Counted from the first letter of the stretch, positions 11,546-23,307 are shown. The stretch is 64,000 bases of DNA from Silene conica (GCA_029255685.2 CM055320.2:13502614-13566613); one strand, 5' to 3'. The notes: generated by a model from the sequence alone, not told the origin. A program made the numbers and translations.

Positions 11546-11750
11546 TGGCAACAGTATACTTGTCGATTTACAATAGTGTCTTTAAATCACATATTGTTTC
11601 CTTGATAAGCATAACTACGACTTGAGCAACCTGTTCGTCCTTCTCTTCAACAAGTCTCAATCTCTTCAAATTATTTATTAACACTTTTACTACAAGAATA
11701 CGCCAACCCTTATCACTTTCAACCAACTTGCTGTAAGTTGTATTCTTCAA

Positions 11751-12204
11751 TAATCACAAAATAGCTTCAGCTATCGCCATTTCCTTAGGAATCAACATCG
11801 AGATTGTCTGGACAGCCTAAAACGAAACACAATTTACTGCAACTTCCAGGATGCTATATAGGGGATAAAGGCATCTGTTAATAGTGCGAAGGTGCACAAT
11901 AACATAATGAAACAGACATGGTCTGATACCTGTGATCTAAGATATACCACCTCACATGACGGACAACTATACGTATATCAATTTCAAACAAACACGTGCC
12001 TCAATTCAATACCTATATAATTGGAACTCCTGCTAACGATACAAAACTTTAATAAACTTACAGTTCAAATTGTTCATTAAGTACGAGTTGTGATTGAAGA
12101 TACCTTTGACGTTGCAGAACCTTTACACAGTGAGATCGCATCACATAGTCATACTCTGAACCCAACATAAACCGCATATCATTGGCGTAAACTAGCTTAA
12201 GAAA
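11751..12204. other. Intergenic stretch, nothing recognised
   Basis: No convincing frame, repeat or motif is seen. Confidence 0.5.
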
Positions 12205-12540
12205 ATGAATTCCGAAGCTATATTGTTGTTTTCTGCAATGATGATTGAATTAGAAGAACGAGTTTGTGATCACAAAGTGTGGTCAGTAGGTTTTTTTAAA
12301 AAACAAGTTTTTATGGGTGGGATTAAATATGGAGAGGAAGGGTCACAATATGTATTGGAATGGAGGTCCAAGATAAGTTTGACAAAATTGAATGTATGGG
12401 TCAAATTTCAATTCGGTATTCCAACTTCAAGTGAATTTGCTATGGTTTGTGAACTTCGGTTTATTATGCAGGTTAGCTGTAAAAAACAATTATATTGCCC
12501 ATTATTGTTTCCAATATTTGTCCAAAACTTAACCCAATAA
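12205..12540 (+). CDS. Hypothetical 111-codon ORF
   Basis: ATG-initiated frame with a mix of charged and hydrophobic residues and no recognised domain. It is longer than most frames in this AT-rich area but has no supporting homologue in the window and may be chance. Function unknown. Confidence 0.15.
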   Translation: MNSEAILLFSAMMIELEERVCDHKVWSVGFFKKQVFMGGIKYGEEGSQYVLEWRSKISLTKLNVWVKFQFGIPTSSEFAMVCELRFIMQVSCKKQLYCPLLFPIFVQNLTQ

Positions 12541-12699
12541 AAATCACACATATGATTTAATTATATTGTAATATATATAAGAATCACGTTGTGGATGTTT
12601 TTACAAACACTCTTATTTTATAAATTATTAGAATTATATGAACGGTTTCATTATATTAGAATTGCATTGTACCAAGCGAAGGTGGTTTAAGTGGTGGTT

Positions 12700-12905
12700 G
12701 GTGGGTGTCTAAGAGAGTGGTGAGTGGTGGCTGAGGGGTTTGATGTAATTCTTTAGGGGTGGAATAAGGGTGGTGGGTGGTGGCAGGGGAAGAGGATCAA
12801 CTCTTAAGGCGTTAACCTTTATCAAGAGCACGAGGCTCTGATACCATAATAGATGAACCATCTCAACCAAAACCTTAAGGTAATGGTTGAGGCCCAACTA
12901 TTATT
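12700..12905 (-). mobile_element. Copia-type LTR edge with initiator-Met primer binding site
   Basis: On the minus strand TGGTATCAGAGCC (12834-12846) is the classic site complementary to the 3' end of initiator tRNA-Met. It is preceded by an LTR-like end containing ACCTTAAGGTTTTGGTTGAG. Beyond the site no gag follows, so this is a TRIM-like element or a relic. The left boundary is not defined. Confidence 0.5.
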
Positions 12906-13378
12906 AATATTCCTAATATAAATATAGTCAATAAATCTTAACAGATGCAATTTAAGTAACCAATTTATTTTTAAAATATGTTATTATAACGGCAAACTTT
13001 ATATTTTAAAGTTAATAAAAATATTAGTTACAAGTTGTATGCATCAATCAACCATAATATAACATGCGTTAAATACCCTATAGGTTGATGTATCAAATGA
13101 TCTTCATGAATATTTTAAATTGCAAATATAGTTACTTTTCTGGGAATATTGCCACATGTAAGTTCACTAGACTTACATTACTTTTTTTTTTTACTGAAAG
13201 CATTAGCGTAATGGTTGCGCTGAACAACTGATGGCATAATTGGAGACTAGGAGAGGCTCGGATGTCGTTAGGGGTAAGGCCGTGTAAAACTGATTCTTAT
13301 CAACACAACATTTAAATGTCTGCAAAGAACTCCGAATTGTATTATATTGGTACTAATTTTATAAAAATGAAATTTTGC
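12906..13378. other. AT-rich stretch, no gene seen
   Basis: Contains a T run near 13182 and no recognisable feature. It may include the rest of the LTR to its left. Confidence 0.45.
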
Positions 13379-13745
13379 AGCACTACAAAGATTAAGTGAA
13401 GGGTTTAAGTATGCAAACAATGGTAAGCTATGTGGAGATCGTTTTTGAACACTACAATTGTGTCCAGATGCAAACCACCTAGGTCAAATTCGTCCTGAAC
13501 CTTACAAAGGAGGAGCTGGATCTGTTCCGAACAAAGGATATCCCGGAAACAGCAAATGTTCAACCAAATTGCAATGAAAATGACTTCTCAAAACCTCGAA
13601 AAAATTCACATGCTTTTGCGGCTATAGGTGTTGTGGTTATTGTCCTTGTTTTGTCAGTGATCAGCGCGTACATCTTCACAAGATACCGTAGGACAAATCA
13701 AAACTTCGGGAGCTCATTGCACACAGCGTATCATGAACGAAGGTG
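13379..13745 (+). pseudogene. Fragment of an LRR receptor-like kinase (juxtamembrane part)
   Basis: Reading plus-strand frames gives the cap after the last leucine-rich repeat (LCGD and a Cys/Asp-rich stretch), then a linker, a hydrophobic transmembrane segment (AIGVVVIVLVLSVISAYIF) and a basic stop-transfer region (RYRRTNQNFGSS) ending TAYHERR. This matches the area between ectodomain and kinase in plant LRR receptor kinases. Stops and frameshifts break the frame, and neither repeats nor kinase are present. It adjoins two other unrelated gene fragments, which suggests capture and transport by a mobile element. Confidence 0.65.
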
Positions 13746-13839
13746 TGTATTATTTATCAATATTGATCAATCCTCTATCTAAGCAGCTCGTGTTCTTTAA
13801 TCTTTATCCGGATGTCTGTTGCTGGTACTGTTTCCACAG

Positions 13840-14340
13840 ACTTTCTGTTGATTGTGTTGCAGGATCTTCTGCTACTTCGTCGAGATTTAAGATTGATTTT
13901 AGTGAGTGCAACACTGAATGCAGATTTGTTTTCCAGTTGCTATGGTGGCTCTCCAATGATTCACATACCGGTAAGTAGAACAACTCATTCTGAAATGAAC
14001 AAGGAAGTAGGAAGCATTTTTGTTTTAGTGTAACTTGTTTTCTTGGTTAAATAGTTTCAACTTCGTCTTTTTTTACAAAGATTTAGACATGCATATATTG
14101 TTTTTCGTTTAATTAGTTTCAGTTTAGTATTGATTTTCTAATTATTCCATTTTGACAGGGATTCACCATTTCACCTACCCTGTTATTTTCTAGAAGATGT
14201 GCCGGAAAGTACATGATATAAATTGACATCATTCAACCAAATTGATGACTATGGCCAAGGAAAAAGTCCGGAAGGCACAAAAACAGTTGGTGCCAAGGAA
14301 AAAGAAGAGCCAGATTACTACACTGGTTGAGGTCTGTGCT
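13840..14340 (+). pseudogene. Fragment of a DExH-box RNA helicase with one retained intron
   Basis: The first exon piece reads [16 protein letters not shown], containing helicase motif III (SAT), followed by GGSPMIHIP and a donor site GTAAGT at about 13971. After about 190 bases of intron-like DNA with an acceptor near 14157, the next piece resumes with GFTH, a diverged stretch, then QIDDYGQ in shifted form and RKKKSQITTLVE. That order is typical of plant DExH helicases related to DHX36/DHX9. Several stops and frameshifts are present; the ATP-binding motif I and the C-terminal lobe are missing. Confidence 0.7.
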
Positions 14341-14814
14341 TTACTAGATATTCCGTTTCCTACTCGTAAACTCTATTTTCTACCTTCTACTTTATCCAAA
14401 GCCATACATGTATGCTTCTTAGGAAATTAGGTTGGCATTTTGTTTGTCGTAGGTCTTTCCGTCTTATTTACGTATAGACAAACGGATCTAAATCATCTTA
14501 TTTACGAACTATTAACTTTGGTATTTGGATCCGCTTCACAATAATGCTCCTTATAACGGCCAGGAATCAAAATTTATTTACCCGGCATAAATGCTGTTTT
14601 ATTTCCTTTCCTTTTTCGACCGTATTTTCATATTCGATCTGCTATTTAAATTTAGTTATTTGGCAAATAACTGAGGATGAGATTGTGTGGGGATAAACTA
14701 TGCTCCGGTTAGTTTATATACAAGTGAACATATTAATTCGCATATACCGGATTTGATTGGAGAAGCATGTTCTTTGTAACACATAGCTTTCTCTGTGTCT
14801 CTTTATATTTCTCC

Positions 14815-14925
14815 TTCAGGCAAAAGGAGGCTGAAGGATCTATTGCGTCAACATGATAATCGTTGTTGTGCTGATTGTGGTGCCCCAAATCCAAAATGGG
14901 CGTAGGTTCTTAGCCAAACAAGTTG
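14815..14925 (+). pseudogene. Fragment of an ArfGAP zinc-finger exon
   Basis: An acceptor-like TTCAG is followed by a frame reading KRRLKDLLRQHDN then CCADCGAPNPKWA before a stop. The CxxC pair in CADCGAPxPKWA is the start of the ArfGAP zinc finger. Only this first part is present; the catalytic arginine and the second CxxC are absent, so it cannot encode an active GAP. Confidence 0.7.
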
Positions 14926-14999
14926 TGATTAACTACAAGACTGTTCGAATCACGAGTTATTTTCAAGTCAATATTAGATCCCTGAGTAAGAGCAACAGC

Positions 15000-15335
15000 T
15001 TATTTACGATGTGCACCCACTAAGACATCCTTTAGTTCCGTAATATTCCCAACAACAATACCCATTAAAGTCAGCCCTAAAACTAGATTCTCGGACAACG
15101 CGTTAGATAACTCAGTTCAAATTGATTGCCAATCGACTTTAAGCAAAACCATGCCTTTTCTCACACACAGCTTTTACACACAAGCACATTCTAATCATTT
15201 TGAGGAGTACTTAATGATAACTCCTCGTCACGGAACATTTCCCTCATCTTGGCTATAATATCTGCCATCTCAATAACCTTCTCCGTCATACTTCTATAAA
15301 TTTCTGTATGATTCTCGATTAAATGTCGTGTTATA
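15000..15335. repeat. Diverged duplicate of 11205-11545
   Basis: See the partner block. The minus-strand frame 15409-15191 (72 codons: TEIYRSMTEKVIEMADIIAKM, helical and charged) is better preserved here than in the left copy. The host gene is not recognised. Confidence 0.65.
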
Positions 15336-15409
15336 GTAACAGTATATTTGTCGAATTGCAGCAATGGCGCTGTAATGAATTCCATTATAATTATGCGTAG
15401 CTGTGACAT

Positions 15410-16443
15410 GCAGCTTTAGATTCAGCAACTGAGTACATGTAGCAATGTAGCTAACACTGATGCGATTTTAGTAGATATTTTGATTGATATAGAATATCGA
15501 CCATTAACCTAATTAGAACCTGCAAGACAATACCTTAACATCATTGAAAATTTAATGACTGCCATAGACCCATCTGCGATCTTCTTGTGGGTATACAATT
15601 CTTATTTTAGTCAGTAACAACTAATAAACTACCGAAGTAATTCAAATTTTAAGCGTTCTAAAGAAAGTATCAGGCCCCCGGGTAATGCATAAGTCTGATT
15701 GCACAAGTTCTTCTTATCCTGCATTCAAACCAGTTGGGGTTAATGAGGATGTCGTTATATCACCAAGCAACACTATGACACAGTGTCTGATTCCACAACT
15801 AACTTAAACAGTAAGATCACTGTTATCTTAGTAAACGCCTTAAATTAGTGATTCATGCATACAGATGAAAGGTAAGTTCAGTAAAGCGAATAACAGGGAA
15901 AATAATCTTCGATCTGCCTAACTCGACTACAGTGGAACATTAACCTCATATATCACTTAAACTAACAGCACACCATACGTTAGGGAATGCCAGTAAAAGG
16001 TTGACATCATATTAGTAAATGAGGTTGATTACGGTATACTTTCGGATGATGAAACAGATGTGAGATTTATACTTAAGAATGAAAAAATTTCTGATTAATA
16101 GGATCATGTTATGTCCTTGAATAAGAAGCAGATGATTGCCTGTTATATCAGGATCTGCAAATTGTATAATAAATTATGGCTATGTCCCTTATCAGAGGCG
16201 TGTTTGCACTGGTTGTAATGATGAATTCCATGTAGTTTAATTTCATTTCATGTATACGCAACTACAATTCTCATTAAACTTAATATGATATGGGGTAAAT
16301 GTCATCATCTTCCTTACATATCAACCACTTGTCTTTTGGAATAAGCTTATGATTGCAAAAGGGACTTAGTCAACAACTGCTCACAAATTATGCATGAATT
16401 AATTAACACTAAACGATGTACGCTACCATTTTGAAAGTCGAAT
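15410..16443. other. Intergenic stretch, no gene seen
   Basis: Includes the diverged partner (16010-16330) of the block at 10450-10750. In both places an ATG-initiated frame follows within about 120 bases (10813 and 16444). Confidence 0.4.
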
Positions 16444-16725
16444 ATGGCAGAGGCTTACGTCACACTGGTGGACCTGAATGTACATTTGCCAACTTCCAGT
16501 ATTAGTTATCCTTCTAACAGAAGAACAAATTTCCTAAGGGCAGTTGTTACTGCATCTCCATCAAAAATAGCACAATTAGCAGTGTTTAAGTATTGGAGTA
16601 AAAACTCTAAGCGGACGTTGGTTATTGGAAACTCCAGCTTCGTCCTATACAACATTAGCATGTTTTCGGAAGTTAAAGTTTCTACCAGTCTCTTTGATCA
16701 ACTGATTATGAATTTAGGATGTTAA
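16444..16725 (+). CDS. Hypothetical 93-codon ORF
   Basis: ATG-initiated frame (MAEAYVTLVDLNVH...) with no domain I recognise. Its position downstream of a diverged duplicate matches that of the frame at 10813, so it could be a first-exon remnant. Chance is also possible. Confidence 0.2.
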   Translation: MAEAYVTLVDLNVHLPTSSISYPSNRRTNFLRAVVTASPSKIAQLAVFKYWSKNSKRTLVIGNSSFVLYNISMFSEVKVSTSLFDQLIMNLGC

Positions 16726-18110
16726 GTATTGCCCGCAAAACAATATGTTCCAGGTACATTTTGATCACACATTACCTTAAAAATTTGTTAAAGGGCAAAG
16801 AATGTACTGGTGAGATTTCAAGTTGGGTATTGAAGTTCAAGTTAGTTTGCAATATTTTATTGTTTTTTTTAACAATTACCAAACAAAAACAAATCCAATA
16901 CAAATTTATTTTATAAACCTAAGTACAAATACCTTGAAACGTACATATAGTTACGGGTTATTAACAACTGGAATGTTGTTATCGTATTCAAACACAAAAG
17001 TGAGTATAATGTTTTAAACAAATCCAAATGATAAAGTTTGTATAGATTTTAAGATAATGAATAATGTGTTAATCAAACATATAAAAATATTGTTTAGAGC
17101 ACAATAACTGGTATGATTGCCATGAAAATAACTTATAACGACAAATGAACTCTTTACTAAAATTATCCCAAACGAATACTTAAAAGTCCATTACAAGCAT
17201 ACTGAAACAAATTAATCTAAACGTAACTACGTGTCCAACGTCTCCACTTATTGACATGACCAATTTGAACTGCAAGAAACTCCGGATAAGGTCGTTTAAT
17301 GCCGCAACTGTAAGGTTGCGGCTCGCCAACTAGTTATTATAAATAGGAGGGAGTATAATATTTGCCTATTAATAGAACCAGAAATTGGGTCATGTAACCT
17401 TTCATGGTAATTTCACTAAAAATTCACATTTTATGAATATTTTTTCACCAAAATAATTTACAAAAACATTTAAACGTATTTTTTTAATAATTAGGAATTT
17501 TAGGATTAAAATTGATCAATAATTATGACTTTAAATAATAGTAAAATGTTTCATTTAGTAAATTTGATTATTAAAAGCAAGTTATGTGGTTAACTGCATA
17601 TTAAGAGAAACTTATGAGGCCAATTTGCTACATTTATAAATTAATGGGCATAATTGCACATAATATCAAAATTATTGGGGTGATTTGCTATATTACCTAA
17701 TATCGAATATTAAATAAGTTAAATTGTACTTTTTCCATTTTCCAATGATGTACCAATTTTATTAAAATACTCCACTCATATATTTGACAAATGTCTACAC
17801 CATATAAAAGCGGAGGAAGTATCTCATTGAGATATATGGGACAAATTTCATGTTAATTTTGATGTCCAAGACCTTTAATTAGACATCTCTAATTAGTTAC
17901 TTAAGTACTTGTAAATCGTAAAAGCTCCTTACATTGCTAAGGAAAAATGGGCACAACACAAGGACTCTTTCCTTATGTTGTTCTTAAGCTCTTTTGTCAA
18001 TTGTGGTGGATGATCATCCAAAACCTCAACTTGGAGGTCATCCTCTTAATTGCACCCAAAACTAACCTAAATAATTCTTAATTTTATTGACTAGATAAAA
18101 CTAGGAAATA

Positions 18111-18112
<2 letters not shown>
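16726..18112. other. AT-rich intergenic stretch
   Basis: No gene seen. A small perfect hairpin, GCCGCAACTGTAAGGTTGCGGC, lies near 17298-17320, with no indication of function. Confidence 0.5.

Positions 18113-18161
<49 letters not shown>
18113..18161. repeat. (TA)n microsatellite
   Basis: An uninterrupted TA dinucleotide run of about 24 units. Confidence 0.95.
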
Positions 18162-18164
<3 letters not shown>

Positions 18165-18619
18165 ATATTACTACTTTAATAATATTAATTTATGTATAAT
18201 ATTCTTGTGTGAATTTTGAAGAAAAAGTAAGATTAAACGTTTTAGTGGGTTTGACCGGTTACCCATGGATATATTTGTTTAGTCCATACCCGTCCGCTAA
18301 AATAGCGGGTCAACTTAAAATTGTCTATTAACCATTTTTTAAGATAATTTACGAGTCCAAATCCACTTCAGTAGCGGGCTGGACGAGTCGCCCCGGAGAT
18401 GTTCAACTATATGTGAGGGGTATATATATATAGGTCATGAAATGTAAACAATTGATGAGAACATTTGTTAGTGGATTATGCCAAAACATGTGTTGCCTTG
18501 AGTCTTGACACATGTAAAATGACGGCATAGTGAGTCAATTTCGATCCATTTCTATTTCCAACATTTTTTCAACAAATGTTTTAGACTTATATTAAGTTAT
18601 CTAATATAATTTACAGTTA

Positions 18620-18795
18620 GTCTTGCTTGTGACGGGTCGGGTGGAGAGACGGATAATAACACTCACAAAACGAATAGGGGGACAAGGTGGGGCACCTCCA
18701 TATGCTTTCCTCTCTCCTCTAAATGGGCATTTTGTGAGACAAAATGGTATCCGTCTTCTCCTTGTGACGGATACCCTCCGTCTACAATGAGAATT
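18620..18795. mobile_element. Possible MITE relic with CTTGTGACGG ends
   Basis: CTTGTGACGG occurs at the left (about 18628) and again near 18762, where GACGGATACCCTCCGTC forms a short hairpin. Hairpin ends of this kind are common in plant MITEs, but no clean terminal inverted repeat or target duplication was found. Confidence 0.25.
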
Positions 18796-19921
18796 TGTGT
18801 ATAATTTAATACTAATTTAATTATTGACCACTTAAATAATATTCCTCCTATTTTCTATGTTGTTCTCCTTTCTATTTCCATCTAATTTCATTGTTGTTCC
18901 TTATTTCATTTTTTGGACAACTTTGTTTAGTTCAAAATCAATTTGGTCAGGGTTATGTGTATTATGTGGTCCAAATTGATTCCCTTATTTCGCATGCCAA
19001 AATAAACAAGGAAAAACAAAGGATATAAATTAACAAATAACGTACACTTAACTATTAAGTAACATTTTATCATTTATTCAATATAAAATATGTTTTATAA
19101 TTAATAATTAGTTAATTTTACAAACTCTTTTAAATATTATTAACTAATTAGTTATGCCTCATACTATACACACAGTACAAAATAATTTAGTTAATTAACA
19201 ATTTATTACTAAATTCCAAATAACTTTTCTTAATTAATTATCACATAACTAAATAATAAATTCTTTTGGCCTGAGTTTGTAACTCGTCATCAAATAATAA
19301 ATTCACTTGGCTCTTATAAAGTTATTAAATACAAATTACTAATTATATTATATCTCATACAAATAATTAGTCTATCCATCTAGGCATCGTCTTATAAGTG
19401 TGATCTCGGTAAATCAAATGATCACCGCCGTTATACGACAATAACTTCTAACTTTAGACAGCTAAGTATTATCGATTTATGTTAATTAGTTGACAAGTAT
19501 ATCACAACATATATCCTGAATATTCTTTGTATGAGATTTATTATGTAGACACACTATGAAACAATCTATGACTTATTCAATATAAGAATCTTAATTGACG
19601 CTCAAATAAGCTGACAATAAAAACTTTTTTTAAATCTTGGCTCTTGACTCGGTATGTCGAGCAGGATGGTAATAAACCCAAAAAAAAAAATGCTCATTTA
19701 GATATTTGATCTAAGCTGAATTATCGAATCGGGTATTCAAAAATTCAAGTCGAATTCTAACCGTTTTCAAATCAATTCGAATAATTGTCTTTTTTTTAAT
19801 AAGCCCAAGTCACAAATATAAAACGGGTCTTTAGGCTTTATCGAGATCCACCCGACTCATAAAATTCAAGTCGAATCCTCACTTCCCCAGTCACAATAAC
19901 GCAAAAGAACAATTCTTCTAA
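18796..19921. other. AT-rich intergenic stretch
   Basis: Low-complexity AT-rich DNA without coding signal or recognisable element. Confidence 0.5.
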
Positions 19922-20619
19922 GACCATCCCCAAGCAAGGTGGATGGAGAGGTCAATAAGTAATTGGGTCAAGTTAATTAAGTATTAGCAACTTAATTAGC
20001 ATGACCCATTACAAAATAGGGTCAATTGGTGACCTCTTTTGTTAGTATTGACCCACTTATTGACCTAGTAGTTGTTTGATTGTTATTGGCTTAGAAATGT
20101 GAAGAGTTTAAAATATAGTAATAGTAATGGATAAAGTAAGAGAGATGAATTTTTTAGTGGGGTAAAAAATGTGGAAAATAATTAAAAATGTTGGAAAGTA
20201 AAAAATAATTGGGTTGATGACCTAGGTGGTGACCTTTTGCTTGGGAGGGTGAAAATGGGTCAATATAAATTAGGTGTAATTAAGGGTAAAAATATGTACT
20301 TCCTCCATTCAAATCCAATCTACACTTATTCCATTTTAATCCATTCATATCCAAACTACCACTTTTCTATTAAAGCCTAAAAAATTACTAAAGTGTCCTT
20401 ATGAATATCAATTAATTACACAAAATGCCATTGAATGACCCACCATTAATCAACTATCACCCATTTAAATTAATAAAAAACACCTTTCACACATCCAATT
20501 GTACTTTTAATAATTTTTTAACCTATTTCTTAATATTTGTGCAAAAAGCAAAACAACACTTTGGATATGAATGGAGGAAGTATTGACCTAATTAAGGTGA
20601 CACTTGCTTGGGGATGGTC
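19922..20619. mobile_element. Tourist-like MITE interrupted by a Stowaway-like MITE
   Basis: The ends form a perfect 17-bp inverted repeat (GACCATCCCCAAGCAAG) flanked by TAA on both sides (19919-19921 and 20620-20622), the PIF/Harbinger type of target duplication. Without the 282-bp inner insert the element is about 414 bp. It ends 31 bases before the mTERF start codon, so it forms part of that gene's immediate upstream or leader region. Confidence 0.85.
20299..20580. mobile_element. Stowaway-like MITE nested in the Tourist-like MITE
   Basis: The left end CTTCCTCCATTCAAATCCAA and the complement of the right end differ at one of 20 positions. Flanking TA dinucleotides (20297-20298 and 20581-20582) give the mariner-type TA duplication. 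A second member of the family is at 58615-58888. Confidence 0.85.
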
Positions 20620-20650
20620 TAATAAAAACCCTAAATCCCCAAATCGAGCG

Positions 20651-21817
20651 ATGTTGAGATTCCGTTGCTGCAAATTCAGCATTCAAGTTCCTGATTATTA
20701 TCTGCATCATTTTCAACATCATCTTCCTTTTTCAACTAATTCGTCTACCCAAAACGCTAAATCCCCAAATCAATCTTACACTAATTATTTAGTTGATTAT
20801 CTGGGTTTCTCTCATCAACAAGCTCAATCCATTTCTACCAAGGTTCTTTACAAGTATGCTGACTACTCCAAATTCTCTGATAATGCTAATTCTGTTATTC
20901 ATTTCTTCAAACAACACGGTTTTGATGATACGCATATCAAAAAGGCTGTATCTTCTGACCCTCGAATCTTATCTGCTAATGTTGAGCAAACTCTAAAACC
21001 CAAATTTCAACTTTTCCAAGATCATGGTTTTTCTGACTCTGATTTAGTTTCTGTTATTTCGTCGAATCCTAAAATTGTAGCAACACAAATGGAACCTATT
21101 ATCCCTAATCTCAGGGTAATTTTGGGCAGTACTGACAACCTAATCAAGTTTTTTAGAAATATCCATTTTAGCATGGGACCATCTGCGTTGGCAAATCTTA
21201 ATTCAAATATTGCATTGTTGAATAAGGAGTGTGGTCTTGATATTAATCTTATTCGGAATGTCATTCTTCGGCATCCAGGACCCTATTTCAGGGATACTGA
21301 GTTTTTCAAAAATACAATGGTTAGGGTTGAAAAGGAATTAGGGATTCCTCGAAATTCTGGGGTGTTTACATACGGCATGCGTTTGTTGTCTACTTGTAGT
21401 AAGAAGACAATCGACTCGAAATGTCAGGTGCTCAAAAGCTTTGGATGGACTGAATATGATGTTTCTGAATTAATGAGGAGAAATCCTCTCATTTTTCTAT
21501 TATCTGAAGAAAATATTAGGACAAAGTTGGGGTTTTTGATGACTGAGCTAGGTTACAAGCCTGATTACTTAGCTACACATGCTAAGTTGTTGACTAATAG
21601 CCTCGTGAACCTATTGGTGCCTAGGCATCGGGTGTTGTTGGTACTGAAGGAGAAGGGTTTGTTAGATTACTACAACTTTTATACCGTCGCCGACAAAACT
21701 GAGAAGGAATTCTTAAAGACACTTATTGAACCTTATAAGGAGGATGCACCGGGTCTTCTTGAACTTTATCAAAGCAGCAAAGGACGTTCCAAAGTTGACA
21801 CCATTTCAAGGCATTAG
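20651..21817 (+). CDS. mTERF-family protein, organelle-targeted
   Basis: A 388-codon intronless gene. The N-terminus (MLRFRCCKFSIQ, then Ser/Gln/Asn-rich, few acids) looks like a mitochondrial transit peptide. The rest holds repeated mTERF helical motifs: FFKQHGFDDTHIKKAVSSDP, then FQDHGFSDSDLVSVISSNPK, and later SFGWTEYDVSELMRRNP and LGFLMTELGYKPDYLATHAK, each with the helix-turn-helix and conserved proline. Family members bind organelle nucleic acid and affect transcription or splicing; this member's target is unknown. The frame is open upstream to 20537 without an ATG, but that part lies in MITE sequence, so ATG 20651 is preferred. A broken paralogue lies at 23978-24691. Confidence 0.9.
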   Translation: MLRFRCCKFSIQVPDYYLHHFQHHLPFSTNSSTQNAKSPNQSYTNYLVDYLGFSHQQAQSISTKVLYKYADYSKFSDNANSVIHFFKQHGFDDTHIKKAVSSDPRILSANVEQTLKPKFQLFQDHGFSDSDLVSVISSNPKIVATQMEPIIPNLRVILGSTDNLIKFFRNIHFSMGPSALANLNSNIALLNKECGLDINLIRNVILRHPGPYFRDTEFFKNTMVRVEKELGIPRNSGVFTYGMRLLSTCSKKTIDSKCQVLKSFGWTEYDVSELMRRNPLIFLLSEENIRTKLGFLMTELGYKPDYLATHAKLLTNSLVNLLVPRHRVLLVLKEKGLLDYYNFYTVADKTEKEFLKTLIEPYKEDAPGLLELYQSSKGRSKVDTISRH

Positions 21818-23009
21818 CAATGTCAAGCCCTCTCTTTTTCCTAGAGTCGCCGAGGTTCGTCCAACTATTTTCTCTCTTTTACCTAAGCCGCACTGAAAAA
21901 TATTGTCAAATGTGTTTTTATTGGTGTAGTTGGTTGATGACATTGTATGCTTGACTTAAGATTGAAGCAACATTCCTTATGGTTTATTTTCTACGGTGTG
22001 TCAAACGTTTTTTTAGGTGTAGTTGGTTAGTGACTCCGTACTTATCAGTGAATAAGTATTATGTCAAGTAAATCTGATGAGACATAAAAACTTGTCCAGT
22101 TTAATCCTATGTTGTGCTACTTGTTATTTGAGAAGATTACAGTAGAAATGTGCTAATGTACGTTTCATAAACTGTCGGTTTATGATGTACAATAGATAGC
22201 ATGACACCATGAATGTGCAACAACTATGGCAGAATGTATAAAAAACATATTGTACGAACTGTTTGCTGCTCCTGAATTTCGACTTTTTTTGCAGCAAAAA
22301 TACATATATCCACAAACTATTGCGAAAAATATTATCATAATCAAAATTACATACACCACTTGAACCCCTTGAGATATCATATTGTTACCTTGATTTTTCT
22401 CTTTAATTATTCTCAAGAATGTCGTTCTACTTATATTATTCGGAAATTTGATAATTTGTCGTTTGTATCTTGAATGATTACATTTGAACCATATTTTAGT
22501 ACTCCAGGGATCTAAATCATATCACCTAGTACAGGCTACATATAATAAGTTTAGGATTACGGTATAATACAATATATATACCGTAATATTCTCCAACATT
22601 AGTCTCGACAATATCGCTCATTTAGTTTTCTAAATCTAAATTAATATGCTTACCTTAATTACACACTTGATATCTTGTGTTTAGGATCCTCTGCAGGTTT
22701 CCTTTGCCTTCGATAGCATTCAATATTATTTTCTCTAGACTAGATTATGGCTTACAGCGGCGTGTCATGCTATGCTTATCACTTCCTCCCATTACATTTG
22801 TTCTTCCCATTAACTGTTCATAAAATCCGGTCATTCGATCTTTGGTCCTCTCCGGTTTATAACCCGCTCTTGGATTGATGTTCACCCTTATGTTTATGTT
22901 CATCTAAACATGTTATAACATACAGAACAGTGTTTTAGATGAAGTTATTATAGACGAAGTTATTATAGACAACCACACGTGAGATCAAATCCGCAGCCCT
23001 TTATAGAGG
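21818..23009. other. Intergenic stretch downstream of mTERF
   Basis: The first roughly 190 bases recur after the mTERF pseudogene (24692-24870), so the duplication included the 3' flank. The remainder, to 23009, shows no gene. Confidence 0.6.
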
Positions 23010-23235
23010 TGATTATTGATGAATTTTCACAGCAAAAATATAAGTATATAATCCTTAACATTCTTATATAACCTCGGCCTGTCCATGTTAATAACCTCGC
23101 TTAAGGGTCTTATTACTTTGTCTATGTTTACATCACTTGGCACCGCTACTGATATTCGCCTTCTCCTTATTGATCACCACCTTCTGTACTAGACTCTTCA
23201 ATATTCCATTACTCATTATCTGCAAACACGATCTT
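23010..23235 (-). pseudogene. Degenerate extra copy of a dioxygenase C-terminal exon
   Basis: On the minus strand this stretch parallels 23345-23610: shared runs ATTACTCATTATCTGCAAACACGAT, CTTCAAT, ACTTGGCACCG/ACTTGGCACGG, AAGGGTC, GAATTTTCA. It is therefore a tandem, more decayed copy of the last exon of the 2-oxoglutarate dioxygenase next to it. Confidence 0.65.
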
Positions 23236-23307
23236 GATGGAGACTGCTCATGTACTCACAAGTCACAAGTATCATTACTCGATACCCTTACCAAACAAAC
23301 TGGCACT

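Noticed and set aside
17298..17320. Terminator-like hairpin GCCGCAAC...GTTGCGGC
   Set aside because: No neighbouring gene and no U tract; intrinsic terminators are not expected in plant nuclear DNA.
20537..20650. N-terminal extension of the mTERF protein
   Set aside because: No ATG is present in the extension, and it lies within MITE sequence; ATG 20651 followed by a transit-peptide-like stretch is more plausible.
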